Source of the DNA: Piscinibacterium candidicorallinum
GTDB lineage: Bacteria; Pseudomonadota; Gammaproteobacteria; Burkholderiales; Burkholderiaceae_C
NCBI RefSeq assembly: GCF_047549485.1
Contig: NZ_CP180191.1
Span: 1,364,001 to 1,428,000 of the forward strand
Length of the DNA stretch: 64,000 nucleotides
Direction: 5' to 3'
In this document: piece after piece, positions 8,825 through 17,910 of the stretch
How positions within the stretch are numbered: the stretch's first letter is position 1
How the letters are laid out: every line of letters starts with the position of its first letter
Notes under the pieces: generated by a model
The model's input: only the letters and a program-made list of their open reading frames with translations
Told to the model about the DNA's origin: nothing
Database searches by the model: none
Made by a program: the position numbers and the translations under genes

Positions 8825-10801
8825 TCACGGCTTGAGGTGCTTCACGAAGAAGCGCTCCATCGCGCCATAGAACTCGAACTTGTTCTCTTCGTTCTGGAAG
8901 CCGTGGCCCTCGTTGTCCTTGACCATGTACTCCACGTCCACGCCGCGCTTGCGCAGGGCTTCGACGATCTGGTCGCTCTCGGCCTTGTTCACGCGCGGGT
9001 CGCGCGCGCCTTGCGCAACAAACAGCGGCGTCTTGATCTTGTCGGCATGGAACACGGGGCTGGCGGCCATCAGCGCCGCCTTCTCGGTCTCCGGGTTGCC
9101 GACCATCTCGTACATCTGCTTGCGCCAGGGTTCCCAGTAGGGCGGAATGGTGTTCATGAAGGTCAGCAGGTTGGACACCCCCACGTAGTTCACGGCCGCG
9201 GCATAGAGGTCCGGCGTGAAGGTCACGCCGGCGAGCGTGGTGTAGCCGCCGTAGCTGCCGCCGTAGATGCCCACGCGCTTGGGGTCGGCAATGCCCTGGC
9301 TGATGAGCCACTGCACGCCGTCGGTCACGTCGTTCTGCATGGTGCGGCCCCACTGCTTGAAGCTCGCCTCCCAGAACTTCCGGCCGTAGCCGGTGGAACC
9401 GCGGAAGTTCATCTGCAGCACGCAGAAGCCGCGGTTGGCGAGGAACTGCACCTCGGGGTTGAAGCCCCAGCCATCACGCGCCCAGGGGCCGCCGTGCGGG
9501 TTGACGATACAGGCGAGGTTCCTGGCTTCCTTACCCACGGGCAGGGTCAGGTAGCCATTGATCGTCAGGCCATCCCGGCTCGTGTAGCTGATCGGCCGCA
9601 TCGGCGCCATGTCCTTGGGGTCGATCTTCGGGTTGATCACGGCCAGGCGGGTGAGGGTGTCGCCCTTGGCGTCGTAGATGTAGCGGGCACCTTCGGTCAC
9701 ATCGCTCGCGGCGGCGACGATGAACTTGGTCTCATCGCGCGTGGCGCTCTGCAGGTTGATCTCCATGCCCGGCAGCTTGGCGGCCAGGTTGGTAAAGCGC
9801 TTGGCGACCGCGTCGTCGAAGAACTTGCGCTCCAGTTTCGCGGTCATGAACTCCGCGTGCGTCATGCGTTTGCTCTTGCGTGACCAGACGGCGCTCCAGA
9901 GGTCCACATCATCGCGCTCGAAGACCAGCTGCTCGGCATCCGGCTTGGCGGGATCGATCGTGACGAGCGCCTTCTTGTCGCGCCCGCGGTTGGACAGGGC
10001 ATAGAAGCGCTTGTTGTCCGCGGTGAAGAACAGCGGCTGCACCTCGGTCTTGAAGTCGGTCTTGATGATGTCCTTGAACTTGCCGGCATTGCCCGTGCGG
10101 TACACCACGAAGGTGTCCGTGCCGCGGCTGGCCACGCCCAGGCGCAGTTGGCCGCGGTGGTCCGTGATCCAGCCCGTCACATCGCCAGGGTTCTGTCCCA
10201 CCAAGGTGGAGGCTCCCGTAGCCACATTGACGCGGTAGATGTCGAACACCTTCTTGTCACGCTTGTTGTGGCTGATGAGCATGTGCTGCGGATCATCGGG
10301 CAGGTCATCGATGACCGACGCGCGTACGCCTTCAAAGGGCGTGAGGTCGGTCACTTTGCCCGTCAGCGCATCCACGGCCACCACGTGAAAGTTTTCGTCG
10401 CCACCGAAGTCCTTTTGGTAGATCAGCGTGCGCTTGCCCTTCCAGAAGTAGTTGTCGATGTCGCGGGCGGACTCCTTTGTCAGCAGGCGCGGCGTGCCCA
10501 CGGGTGTGCTGCCCTTGAGCGCCTGCACGTGGATGTTGCGGCGGCTGACTGAGCCTCCCTTGCCGTCGGGCATGGCCACCGGCGCCATGAAGCCGAGCAT
10601 CGAGCCGTCTTCGTTCAGGCGGAAGTAGGCCTGCGGCGGGTTGGAGAAGAAGTCTCGGACGTCGTAGCGCTTTGGCACTGTGGCCCCACCTGCCGGGTTG
10701 GCCGGTGCGGGTGTCTGGGCAAGCGCGGCGCCCGCAGCCAGCAGGCCGGCGCCTGCAAGAACGGCCCACGCCCGCTGCGGCGTGGTCTTGAACCATGGCA
10801 T
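8825..10801 (-). CDS. Secreted S9-family prolyl oligopeptidase-like serine peptidase
   Basis: Probably cleaves peptides in the periplasm. The chosen ATG (10801) follows AAGGAGG with 6 nt spacing and opens a 658-aa protein with a signal peptide (MPWFKTTPQRAWAVLAGAG, cleavage near ALA-QT). The middle is beta-propeller-like. The C-terminal alpha/beta hydrolase domain shows the nucleophile motif GGSYGGY, an Asp in GARDPRVN and a His in DNEGHGF. An alternative ATG lies 6 nt upstream, inside the ribosome site. The gene stands alone between two 119-nt direct repeats. Confidence 0.9.
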   Translation of the reverse strand: MPWFKTTPQRAWAVLAGAGLLAAGAALAQTPAPANPAGGATVPKRYDVRDFFSNPPQAYFRLNEDGSMLGFMAPVAMPDGKGGSVSRRNIHVQALKGSTPVGTPRLLTKESARDIDNYFWKGKRTLIYQKDFGGDENFHVVAVDALTGKVTDLTPFEGVRASVIDDLPDDPQHMLISHNKRDKKVFDIYRVNVATGASTLVGQNPGDVTGWITDHRGQLRLGVASRGTDTFVVYRTGNAGKFKDIIKTDFKTEVQPLFFTADNKRFYALSNRGRDKKALVTIDPAKPDAEQLVFERDDVDLWSAVWSRKSKRMTHAEFMTAKLERKFFDDAVAKRFTNLAAKLPGMEINLQSATRDETKFIVAAASDVTEGARYIYDAKGDTLTRLAVINPKIDPKDMAPMRPISYTSRDGLTINGYLTLPVGKEARNLACIVNPHGGPWARDGWGFNPEVQFLANRGFCVLQMNFRGSTGYGRKFWEASFKQWGRTMQNDVTDGVQWLISQGIADPKRVGIYGGSYGGYTTLAGVTFTPDLYAAAVNYVGVSNLLTFMNTIPPYWEPWRKQMYEMVGNPETEKAALMAASPVFHADKIKTPLFVAQGARDPRVNKAESDQIVEALRKRGVDVEYMVKDNEGHGFQNEENKFEFYGAMERFFVKHLKP

Positions 10802-11091
10802 ATCCATCCTCCTTGTGACGCATGCGGCCCGCGGCCGATGCAAAGCCGGTGCTGGCGCACTGCCAGCCCAAGCACGCAAAGGTAGCGCCGTCGCGGCAAT
10901 CCGCCGATCAAACTGCGACAGGCTGCAGAAACCCGGGCGTGGAGCGCAGACCCGTCAAGCGCGCGCTGCGGCCTTGTGTGCGCACCTGCCCGCGGCGCGT
11001 GCGGGGCTTGCTAGGCTCCAGCTGTCAGCGTTCCATGCCCGCGGGTGTCGGTTGTGCGGCCCGGGAGCGAAAAGCAAGATCAGCCATCCAT

Positions 11092-11210
11092 GCGCTTCTT
11101 CAGGCCAAAATGGCTGGAAAGCCGCGCCAGACAAGCGGGAAGCGGCGTTGGGGACTTGCGCTTGCAGACGCTCGCTGTTTCAGTAGCGGCGAGCAGTGCG
11201 TGGCGAACCC
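11092..11210. repeat. direct repeat R2 (119 nt), right of the S9 peptidase gene
   Basis: Second copy of the 8589-8707 repeat in the same orientation, containing the short stem-loop unit at 11089-11143 (core AGACAAGCGGGAAGC). The rest of the 508-nt gap 10802-11309 between the divergent peptidase and transporter genes shows no gene, and I could not identify a confident promoter in it. Confidence 0.8.
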
Positions 11211-11309
11211 CGCATACGCCGCCAAACGAGCGCGAAGCCCACTCAGAACGGCGGCATTTCAAGCGCTGCCGCGTGTGGGCGCAGGCGCCAGAACAACACG
11301 TCAACGTCC

Positions 11310-12215
11310 ATGTCCAGCACCAGCCAGCACCGCACCGCAGTCCTTGTCGTCATCGTCGCCACGCTCATGTGGTCTCTGGGCGGCGTGGCTTCCCGCCAGG
11401 CCCCGGCCGTAGCGGGCTTCGAGCTCACCTTCTGGCGCAGCCTGATCGCAGCCGTCACCGTGGCCATCCTGCTGCCGCTCACGCAGGGGCGCGAGTTCGT
11501 CAGCAAGATCCGCGACGCCGGCCGCACGGTCTGGATCTGCGGGCTGTGCTGGGCCGTCATGTTCAGCTGCTTCATGATGGCCCTGTCGCTCACCACCGTG
11601 GCCAACGTCCTCATCACCCAGTGCCTCGCGCCTGTGGTCACGGCGCTGCTCACCTGGGCGGTGTTTCGCAAGCCGCTGGGCCTGCGACTGTGGGCCGTGA
11701 TCGCGGTGGCCTGCAGCGGCATTGCGCTGATGTACATCACGGATGTGGGCGCCATGGGCGGCAAACACCTGCTGGGCGTGCTGGTGGCCCTCGGTATCCC
11801 GGCGGCGGCGGCCGTGAACTTCGTCACCATGCAAAAGAGCGGCAAGTCCGTGGACTTGTCGGCCGCCGTGCTGATCGGCGGCGCCATCTCGGCACTGGCC
11901 ATGCTGCCCCTGGCCATGCCCTTCAAGGCCAGCGGCATGGACTTCTTCTGGGTCACGCTCCTGGGCGTGGTTCAGCTGGGCGTGCCCTGCGTGATGGTGG
12001 TGTGGGCCGCGCGCCATCTGCCTGCACCGGAGCTGTCACTGCTCTGCCTGCTGGAAGTGATCTTCGGCATCGTGTGGGCGCTGGTCTTCGTCGGCGAGCG
12101 GCCGGGGCTGATGACGCTGGTCGGTGGTGCCATGGTGCTGGGCGCGCTGGCCGTGAACGAGTTCATCAACCTGCGCAGCAATCAGGCGGGGCAGGGTGCG
12201 GTGCCGATGGATTGA
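11310..12215 (+). CDS. EamA/DMT-family inner-membrane transporter
   Basis: A 301-aa polytopic membrane protein with about ten hydrophobic helices arranged as two EamA halves (about residues 10-140 and 150-285). It probably exports a metabolite or drug; the substrate cannot be read from sequence. The ATG at 11310 (MSSTSQHRTAVLVV) gives a normal DMT N-terminus, while the longer frame upstream runs through the repeat and is not credible. No good Shine-Dalgarno site is visible. The next gene on this strand starts 50 nt downstream. Confidence 0.85.
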   Translation: MSSTSQHRTAVLVVIVATLMWSLGGVASRQAPAVAGFELTFWRSLIAAVTVAILLPLTQGREFVSKIRDAGRTVWICGLCWAVMFSCFMMALSLTTVANVLITQCLAPVVTALLTWAVFRKPLGLRLWAVIAVACSGIALMYITDVGAMGGKHLLGVLVALGIPAAAAVNFVTMQKSGKSVDLSAAVLIGGAISALAMLPLAMPFKASGMDFFWVTLLGVVQLGVPCVMVVWAARHLPAPELSLLCLLEVIFGIVWALVFVGERPGLMTLVGGAMVLGALAVNEFINLRSNQAGQGAVPMD

Positions 12216-12265
12216 AAGGGTTCGAGTTCGCGTATTGCGGTCAGTGTGCGCGTACCGAGGGGGCG

Positions 12266-12778
12266 ATGATGAAGGTCAGACGAATTCGCTGGGATCGTGT
12301 TTGGATCGTTGCAAGTCTTGTTTGGGTTTTTGCGGTCGGTATCCTCTCAGCGGAGTCCGTACATTCGGGCTACGTCGAAAGTCGAGTGGCGAACGTTGAT
12401 CTCGCTTTCCGAAAGAACCAGTTGGCATTTCAGGACTGTCTTGTTCGGCATGGGACGAGTTGGTTCAAGTTGTTGGCAGACACGCGGGCGACGTGTCTGC
12501 GCGAAGCGCTCGATTGCACGGACAGCGGATTTTGGTGCACGGAAGAAGTAATTCTTGACCGGTGCGCCCGGGCGAAAGCACCTGTGCAGTGCCAAGGTAT
12601 GGCTTACTCGACTCACACTCCAAGCGAGGGTCAGATGTGGGCCGACTACCTTCGCCATTCGCATGCGATCCCGTTATGGCGTGCGCTGGCTCTAATGCTT
12701 ATTCCATTGCTTCTTTTTCCGCTGCTTCGCAAGTTCGGACCAAGCGTGCTCCGATGGTTTGCTCCGCCTCATGGCTAA
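12266..12778 (+). CDS. Hypothetical cysteine-rich two-helix membrane protein
   Basis: A 170-aa product not recognised as any family. A GAGGGGG ribosome site precedes tandem ATG codons at 12266 and 12269. One hydrophobic helix lies near residues 13-30 and a second near 140-158. The loop between them contains six Cys, suggesting disulfides outside the cytoplasm. Base composition is visibly lower in GC than the neighbours, with many A/T third positions, which points to recent acquisition. It sits at the 3' side of the EamA transporter gene. Confidence 0.6.
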   Translation: MMKVRRIRWDRVWIVASLVWVFAVGILSAESVHSGYVESRVANVDLAFRKNQLAFQDCLVRHGTSWFKLLADTRATCLREALDCTDSGFWCTEEVILDRCARAKAPVQCQGMAYSTHTPSEGQMWADYLRHSHAIPLWRALALMLIPLLLFPLLRKFGPSVLRWFAPPHG

Positions 12779-12836
12779 TCGCAGGCTTCTTCGTCACGCG
12801 AAGATCATCGGGTTTGCGCAGGCAAGTGGGTTTTGC

Positions 12837-15017
12837 CTAGCCCAGATTCCCCACAAATAAAGTCCGCGCCACCCGATCCGCCAGCGGCAGATCGCCCCGC
12901 ATCAGCCCCATCCGCTCCACCGCCGCGCGCAGCCGCGGCTCCCGTTCCACCTCACTCGCGCCCATGCCACGTACAAAGGCGCGGGCCAGTTGCGCGGGTT
13001 CGGACAGCTGCGCCTTGAGCTTCTGCAGGGCGCGGGCCGCGGTGAGTTCGGCCTCGGTGAAGTCGGTTCCGAAGGGGAAGTCGGGCAGCAGGCCTTCGGC
13101 ATGGAAGGGCGCGAGGCGGGTCTTGAGGACTTCGGGCAGGTTCTGGCGCTGCGCCTCGGGAATCTGATAGCTCGCCTCCAGCTTGCCCGCGGCCTTGGCG
13201 CGGGCCATGAGTTCGCCCTGGAAGCGGCTGTCGGTGATGGCCAGCAGCCGCTGCACGCACTGCTCATCTGTGGCGCCGCGCAGATCGGCCACGCCGTATT
13301 CGGTGACGAAGATGTCGCGCAGGTGGCGCGGGATGGTGGTGTGCGGGTAGTTCCAGACGATGTTGGACACGGGCTTGCCCTTGTCGGTGCGCCATGAGCG
13401 CAGCATGAGGATGGAGCGCGCGTCGGCCAGCGCGTGGCCTTGCGCGACAAAGTTGTATTGCCCGCCCACGCCGCTGATGAACTGGCCGTCTTCCAGCGCA
13501 TCGCTCACCGCCGCGCCCAGCAGCGTGACCATCATGCAGGTGTTGATGAAGCGTGCGTCCTTGCGCTGCAGGCCGGCCAGCGCATGGCTGTAGTGGCCTG
13601 TGCCCTGCATGCCGTTGATGTAGGAGATGCGCGACATGTTGATCTTGTCGAGCATCGGCTTGGGCATGGTGCGCAGGCGCTCGTAGAAGTGCTCCGGGCC
13701 GAGGAAGAAGCCGGCCTGCAGCACGTGGCCGTGGCGCAGGTGGCTGCCCAACGCGTAGCGGGCCATGTCGGAGCGGGCCTGCGGGTCTGCGGGCAGGGCG
13801 GGGATGCGCAACGTGTGTTCCTGCCCTTGTGCGTCCATGCGCTCGATGACGAGTCCGCCCGCGTCCAGCCCCACCGCAGGATGAAACACGCCCCAGTACT
13901 TGAGCCACTGCAGATTGCGTGCGGTGAGCGGGCTGTCGATCACGCCGTCCTCGAACAGGGCAGCAATCATCGCTTCGTCGGGCACGGTGCCGATGCGCCC
14001 ATGATGCAGCAGGCTCTGCAGATGGACGTCATCAAAGACCTCGCGGCGGATCAGGCCGGCCTCGAGCAGCTCCAGCAGGCCGCCCACGAACATCTCGCTG
14101 CAGGCAAACAGCCCCGTCCTGAAGGGCGCGGTTTCGGGTGCTGCGGAGGCCTGGCCGGGCAGGGCGGCCAGGAGGTCCCGATAGGTTCGGTTGTCCCGGT
14201 CGCGCAGGATGAGTGCGTGGGCAATGCCATCGCCCAGCGAGCCGATGCCCACCTGCACCGTGCCGCCGTCCTTCACCAGGCTGCTGGTCCAGAAGGAGAT
14301 GGCGTAGTCCTGGTCGTCCACCTTCATGTTGGGCGGCGCGAACAGGTGGTGCGAGCAGGCGGGGGTATCCACGATCATGTCGAAGCGCTCGGGGCCGATG
14401 TCAGCGTCGTTCGGCATGAAGGGCAGGGCATGGTTGATGCAGCCGACGAAGAACAGCCGCTGCCTTTGCGTCCCCTGGCCGCCGCCGTTGAAGACATCGA
14501 GCGCATCGAGCGTGAGATCCGGATTGCAGGACAGGGAATAGCGTGGCCCGCTGGCAGTGTCTTGCTGCGCCACGGCCTGAGCCAGCACATTGATGCCGTT
14601 GGCGAGCATGTCGCGCACCACGAAGGTGTAGTTGGTGTAGACGAAGGCCCGCTGCATGGGGGCGTTGTGCACGTACTCAGCCGTCTTGAAGAAGAACTCG
14701 TGCACTTCCACGTTGGGCGGCAGCTTGCCGGCCTGAGCATCCAGGCTGTAGTCCAGGTTGGGATAGTCACCGAACACGCGCTCCACAAAGGGCGAGAGAA
14801 AGCGCTTTTCCAGGCTGCTTTTGCCGGCCGGCTTGTTCAATGACAGGGCCGTGAAGATCTTCAGCTTGAGCGCTGGATTCTGCTTGGCGCGCCGATACAA
14901 GGCGTTGACCCAGGCATTGGGCTTGCCGATGCCCAGGGGCAGGGCCACGCGCAGGTCCAGGCCGATGGTGGCGATGAGTGCATCGATTGATGCGTCGATG
15001 TCCTTGTAGCTTTGCAT
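12837..15017 (-). CDS. Acetyl-CoA hydrolase/transferase family protein
   Basis: A 726-aa protein of the acyl-CoA hydrolase/CoA-transferase superfamily, which swaps CoA between acetyl- and other acyl-CoAs or hydrolyses it. The C-terminal part (about residues 440-610) carries typical family motifs such as SGVGGQYNFVAQ and TEYGVADLRG. The N-terminal 200 residues are longer than in the classical 500-aa enzymes, matching the large proteobacterial subgroup. A GGAG site precedes the ATG. The gene is monocistronic and divergent from dusA. The exact substrate is uncertain. Confidence 0.85.
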   Translation of the reverse strand: MQSYKDIDASIDALIATIGLDLRVALPLGIGKPNAWVNALYRRAKQNPALKLKIFTALSLNKPAGKSSLEKRFLSPFVERVFGDYPNLDYSLDAQAGKLPPNVEVHEFFFKTAEYVHNAPMQRAFVYTNYTFVVRDMLANGINVLAQAVAQQDTASGPRYSLSCNPDLTLDALDVFNGGGQGTQRQRLFFVGCINHALPFMPNDADIGPERFDMIVDTPACSHHLFAPPNMKVDDQDYAISFWTSSLVKDGGTVQVGIGSLGDGIAHALILRDRDNRTYRDLLAALPGQASAAPETAPFRTGLFACSEMFVGGLLELLEAGLIRREVFDDVHLQSLLHHGRIGTVPDEAMIAALFEDGVIDSPLTARNLQWLKYWGVFHPAVGLDAGGLVIERMDAQGQEHTLRIPALPADPQARSDMARYALGSHLRHGHVLQAGFFLGPEHFYERLRTMPKPMLDKINMSRISYINGMQGTGHYSHALAGLQRKDARFINTCMMVTLLGAAVSDALEDGQFISGVGGQYNFVAQGHALADARSILMLRSWRTDKGKPVSNIVWNYPHTTIPRHLRDIFVTEYGVADLRGATDEQCVQRLLAITDSRFQGELMARAKAAGKLEASYQIPEAQRQNLPEVLKTRLAPFHAEGLLPDFPFGTDFTEAELTAARALQKLKAQLSEPAQLARAFVRGMGASEVEREPRLRAAVERMGLMRGDLPLADRVARTLFVGNLG

Positions 15018-15119
15018 GTTGATGTCTCCTGCATCAACGATATGCAGTGCGGAACGCGTGCACTTTGAGTTACGTCATCTGCAGCCGTGGCCTTTGCGCG
15101 CATCGGCGAAAATGGCGGC

Positions 15120-16217
15120 ATGTCTGAGTCTTTGCACCCCGCGCCGTCGCCCTGGCGCCTCACTGTCGCCCCGATGATGGACTGGACGGACCGACACTGC
15201 CGCGCCTTCCATCGCCTGATCTCGCCCAACGCACGCCTGTACACCGAGATGGTGACCACCGGCGCGCTGCTGCATGGCGACGTGCCGCGCCATCTGGATT
15301 TCAATGCCAGCGAGCATCCGGTGGCGCTGCAGCTGGGTGGCAGCGAGCCGGCCGATCTGGCGCAGTGCGCTCGGCTGGGCGCCCAGTGGGGCTATGACGA
15401 GATCAACCTGAATTGCGGCTGCCCGAGCGAGCGCGTGCAGCGTGGTGCGTTCGGCGCCTGCCTGATGGCCGAGCCACAGCTGGTGCGTGACTGCGTGAAG
15501 GCCATGGTGGATGCGGTGAGCGTCCCCGTGACGGTCAAGCATCGCATCGGCATCGACAAGGCCGAGAGCTACGACTTTGTGCGCGACTTCGTGGGCACGG
15601 TGGCCGAGGGCGGCTGCAACGTGTTCATCGTGCACGCGCGCAATGCCTGGCTCAAGGGCCTCAGCCCCAAGGAGAACCGCGAGATTCCGCCGCTGCGCTA
15701 TGACTTTGCAAGGCGTTTGAAGCAGGACTTCCCGCAGCTGACCCTCGTGCTCAACGGCGGGCTGAAGACGGTGGGCGATGTGCAGGGCGCGACGCTGGCC
15801 CAGGACGGTCTGCCCGCACTGGACGGCGTGATGATCGGCCGCGAGGCCTATCACAACCCCTGGGTGCTACGGGAGATGGACAACGCGCTCTTCGCGCCGC
15901 AGGCGATGGATGCACCGGATAGCGACGCGGCTGATGGAGCGGATGAGGACGCGCTTCGGTCCGGCGCGCTGGACACGTCCCTCGTGGCCCGCATCGAGAC
16001 CTGGGGCCGCTTGATGGACTACATCATTGGGCGTCGTGCGGCCGAGGGCACCCACCCGTTTGCCATCACACGCCACACGCTCGGGCTGTTCCAGGGCCTG
16101 AGCGGCGCGCGGGTCTGGCGCCGCACCCTGTCGGACCCGCGTACGCTGGGCAAGCTCAGCGACGAGGAGCTGCGCGCGCTGCCCCTGCCGAGAGTGACGC
16201 AGCGGCTGGCGGCGTGA
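15120..16217 (+). CDS. dusA: tRNA-dihydrouridine(20/20a) synthase DusA
   Basis: A flavoenzyme that reduces uridines of the tRNA D-loop. The start at 15120 gives 365 aa opening with MSESLHPAPSPWRLTVAPMM, and VAPMMDWTDRHCRAF is the FMN-barrel entry strand of DusA. NLNCGCPSERVQ contains the catalytic Cys101. An acidic insertion, D/A-rich near residues 262-290, precedes the C-terminal helical domain and is longer than usual. An upstream in-frame start at 15087 is less likely. Confidence 0.93.
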   Translation: MSESLHPAPSPWRLTVAPMMDWTDRHCRAFHRLISPNARLYTEMVTTGALLHGDVPRHLDFNASEHPVALQLGGSEPADLAQCARLGAQWGYDEINLNCGCPSERVQRGAFGACLMAEPQLVRDCVKAMVDAVSVPVTVKHRIGIDKAESYDFVRDFVGTVAEGGCNVFIVHARNAWLKGLSPKENREIPPLRYDFARRLKQDFPQLTLVLNGGLKTVGDVQGATLAQDGLPALDGVMIGREAYHNPWVLREMDNALFAPQAMDAPDSDAADGADEDALRSGALDTSLVARIETWGRLMDYIIGRRAAEGTHPFAITRHTLGLFQGLSGARVWRRTLSDPRTLGKLSDEELRALPLPRVTQRLAA

Positions 16218-16274
16218 CACGGTTCGGTGTGAAATAATTCATTTCCGGATGGAAAAGCTAGATCGATTGAGTTT

Positions 16275-16306
16275 GGTTTTCCGCGCATCAGACAAGCGGA
16301 AAGCCG
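16275..16306. repeat. short stem-loop repeat R7 (TTTCCGC...GCGGAAA)
   Basis: TTTTCCGC and GCGGAAAGCC flank CATCAGACAA. The right part shares GACAAGCGGAAAGCC with the copies at 31862-31890, 47069 and 56821 (the last two in reverse orientation). It lies between convergent dusA and the 16363 gene and could help terminate both. Confidence 0.7.
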
Positions 16307-16362
16307 GATTTAGCTCTATGGAAAAGATTCTTTTTCGGCCATAAATGACATGCGCTGTGTGC

Positions 16363-17121
16363 TCAGCGTGCCGCATCCGCGCCGGCCAGTGCCTGGCGCG
16401 CAAGCTTGAACCACGGTGCGTTCAGCTCGCGGGCGTGGCCGGGCCAGTGCTTGGTGCTCTGGTCGATCTCTGCCTGAATACGGCGCGCGGCATCCAGCTG
16501 ACCGACGCTCACCAGCCACTCAATGAAGCGAGCCTTGGCCTCCAGACCGCTGCCGAGCTGGGCGGCCGCCTCGAATGCTGCGAGCGTTTCTGGCTGCGAG
16601 CGTGACAGCGCGCAGGCGCGGGCCTTGAGCAGGGCGACGCTGTCCGGATGCCAGTCCGGCCGGGCCTTGATGAGCGCGTCCAGGCTGCGCAGCGCAGCCT
16701 CGCCCTCGCTGGTTTCCACCTCGGCGCGGGCCAGACCCATGAGCAGATCCGGGTCATCGGCCAATGGGCCATTGAGGCAGGCGCGGTAATGGTCGCGCGC
16801 CGCAGCGGCGTGGCCCTTGTTGAGCTCCGCTGTGGCCAGGCGCATGCGGTTCTGCACCGAGGGCGAGATTTCATATTCACGCGTCGCGTCGCGCAGCTCG
16901 CGGTCCGGGTCGAGCACCTTCTCCATGGCGCGGTAGGCCTTGCGCGCGGCCGGGTTGTTGCGCATGTCGCCCATGTACTCGGCAAAGAAGTAGACGATCG
17001 AGCCGAGCAGCGGGAAGGCAAACAGGATGAAGAGCCAGTAGGTGTTGCGGCCCGTCTTGACAGCGTGAATCGCGAAGAAGATGGCCACGACAACGTGCAG
17101 GCCGAGTCCGAGAATGTGCAT
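16363..17121 (-). CDS. Membrane-anchored TPR protein with PLDc_N-like N-terminus
   Basis: 252 aa with an N-terminal pair of hydrophobic helices (residues 3-18 and 26-45) resembling the short anchor at the front of cardiolipin synthases, followed by about 200 residues of helical repeats with tetratricopeptide character. It probably scaffolds something at the inner membrane; the partner is unknown. The start at 17121 follows GGAGG by 10 nt and gives MHILGLGLHVVVAIFFAIHA. Proteins with this architecture occur across Burkholderiales. The function is not assigned. Confidence 0.75.
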   Translation of the reverse strand: MHILGLGLHVVVAIFFAIHAVKTGRNTYWLFILFAFPLLGSIVYFFAEYMGDMRNNPAARKAYRAMEKVLDPDRELRDATREYEISPSVQNRMRLATAELNKGHAAAARDHYRACLNGPLADDPDLLMGLARAEVETSEGEAALRSLDALIKARPDWHPDSVALLKARACALSRSQPETLAAFEAAAQLGSGLEAKARFIEWLVSVGQLDAARRIQAEIDQSTKHWPGHARELNAPWFKLARQALAGADAAR

Positions 17122-17190
17122 GGTGTGTGATCCTCCCTGGATGAATGCACCTGTTCTTTTCCGGCACATTTTGTACCGGCTGCGGCGTGT

Positions 17191-17658
17191 TCAACGTGCT
17201 GCCGGGCACGCCGCCGCGTAGTCGTCGGCAGCGCGTTGCGCGCGGCGTCTTGCGGCGTCCTGCTTGGCGGGCGTGGCTTTGGCTGCCTGTTCAGATGTGC
17301 GCTGCGCGTGCAGCTTGAGCTTGGCGCAGTGCTTGCTGCGATGCGCTGCCGCCTGCTGAGCCTTGCGCTGCTCGGCCGCGTCGGCGCGTTGCTTCCTTTC
17401 TCTTTGGGCCTGCAGCTGATTTGCAGAGCGTGCTTCAGCGGCCGCGCGCTGCTGCGCAGCGCGTTGCTCGTCGGTGCTGGCCGCGGGGCTGGTGTTGACC
17501 TCCCGCACCGCCTTCAGGCCGGTGGGGCACTCGCCCTGCACGTAGGTCACCTTGCCTGCGCCGTCTTCGCAGCGCGTGAGCGCTGCGTGCGCCGGTGAAG
17601 AGGCCAGCGCACCCAAGAGTGAGAGGCCTCCGGCAATCAGTTGCAGATTTGTTTTCAT
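17191..17658 (-). CDS. Exported DUF4124-like protein with a coiled-coil tail
   Basis: 155 aa. The start at 17658 follows GGGAGGGCGC and begins a signal peptide (MKTNLQLIAGGLSLLGALA, cleavage near AHA-A). Next comes a short segment with the CEDGAGKVTY pattern typical of DUF4124. Residues 60-140 are rich in Gln, Arg, Ala and Lys and predicted to be helical. Two Cys in the first domain and two near the end could form disulfides. The role is unknown. The 252-nt gap upstream (17659-17910) holds no gene that I can support. Confidence 0.75.
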   Translation of the reverse strand: MKTNLQLIAGGLSLLGALASSPAHAALTRCEDGAGKVTYVQGECPTGLKAVREVNTSPAASTDEQRAAQQRAAAEARSANQLQAQRERKQRADAAEQRKAQQAAAHRSKHCAKLKLHAQRTSEQAAKATPAKQDAARRRAQRAADDYAAACPAAR

Positions 17659-17910
17659 GCGCCCTCCCGAAGCGCGATGCGTCGTTGGCGTGTTGCAAGC
17701 CCAGTGCCTGCAGGCCGATGGTGTTATTGCTGCGCGGTGCATTTTGGGCGGCGATGGCGCGCGGCGTCACTACCCTGTTTGCAAGATTCGTCAGACGTCT
17801 GCACAACGGGTGAGCGGTCAGCACAGCGTGGTCGTTACAGCTGGTCAGAACCTGCGCCACCCTGGTCAAGTCAACCCGCACAAGGGGATGATTCGTCTTC
17901 TCGAGATGTA

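Noticed and set aside
11045..12778. 577-codon frame spanning the EamA gene
   Set aside because: Its first two thirds are out of frame with the transporter. Only the last 170 codons (12266-12778) have a start, ribosome site and sensible protein.
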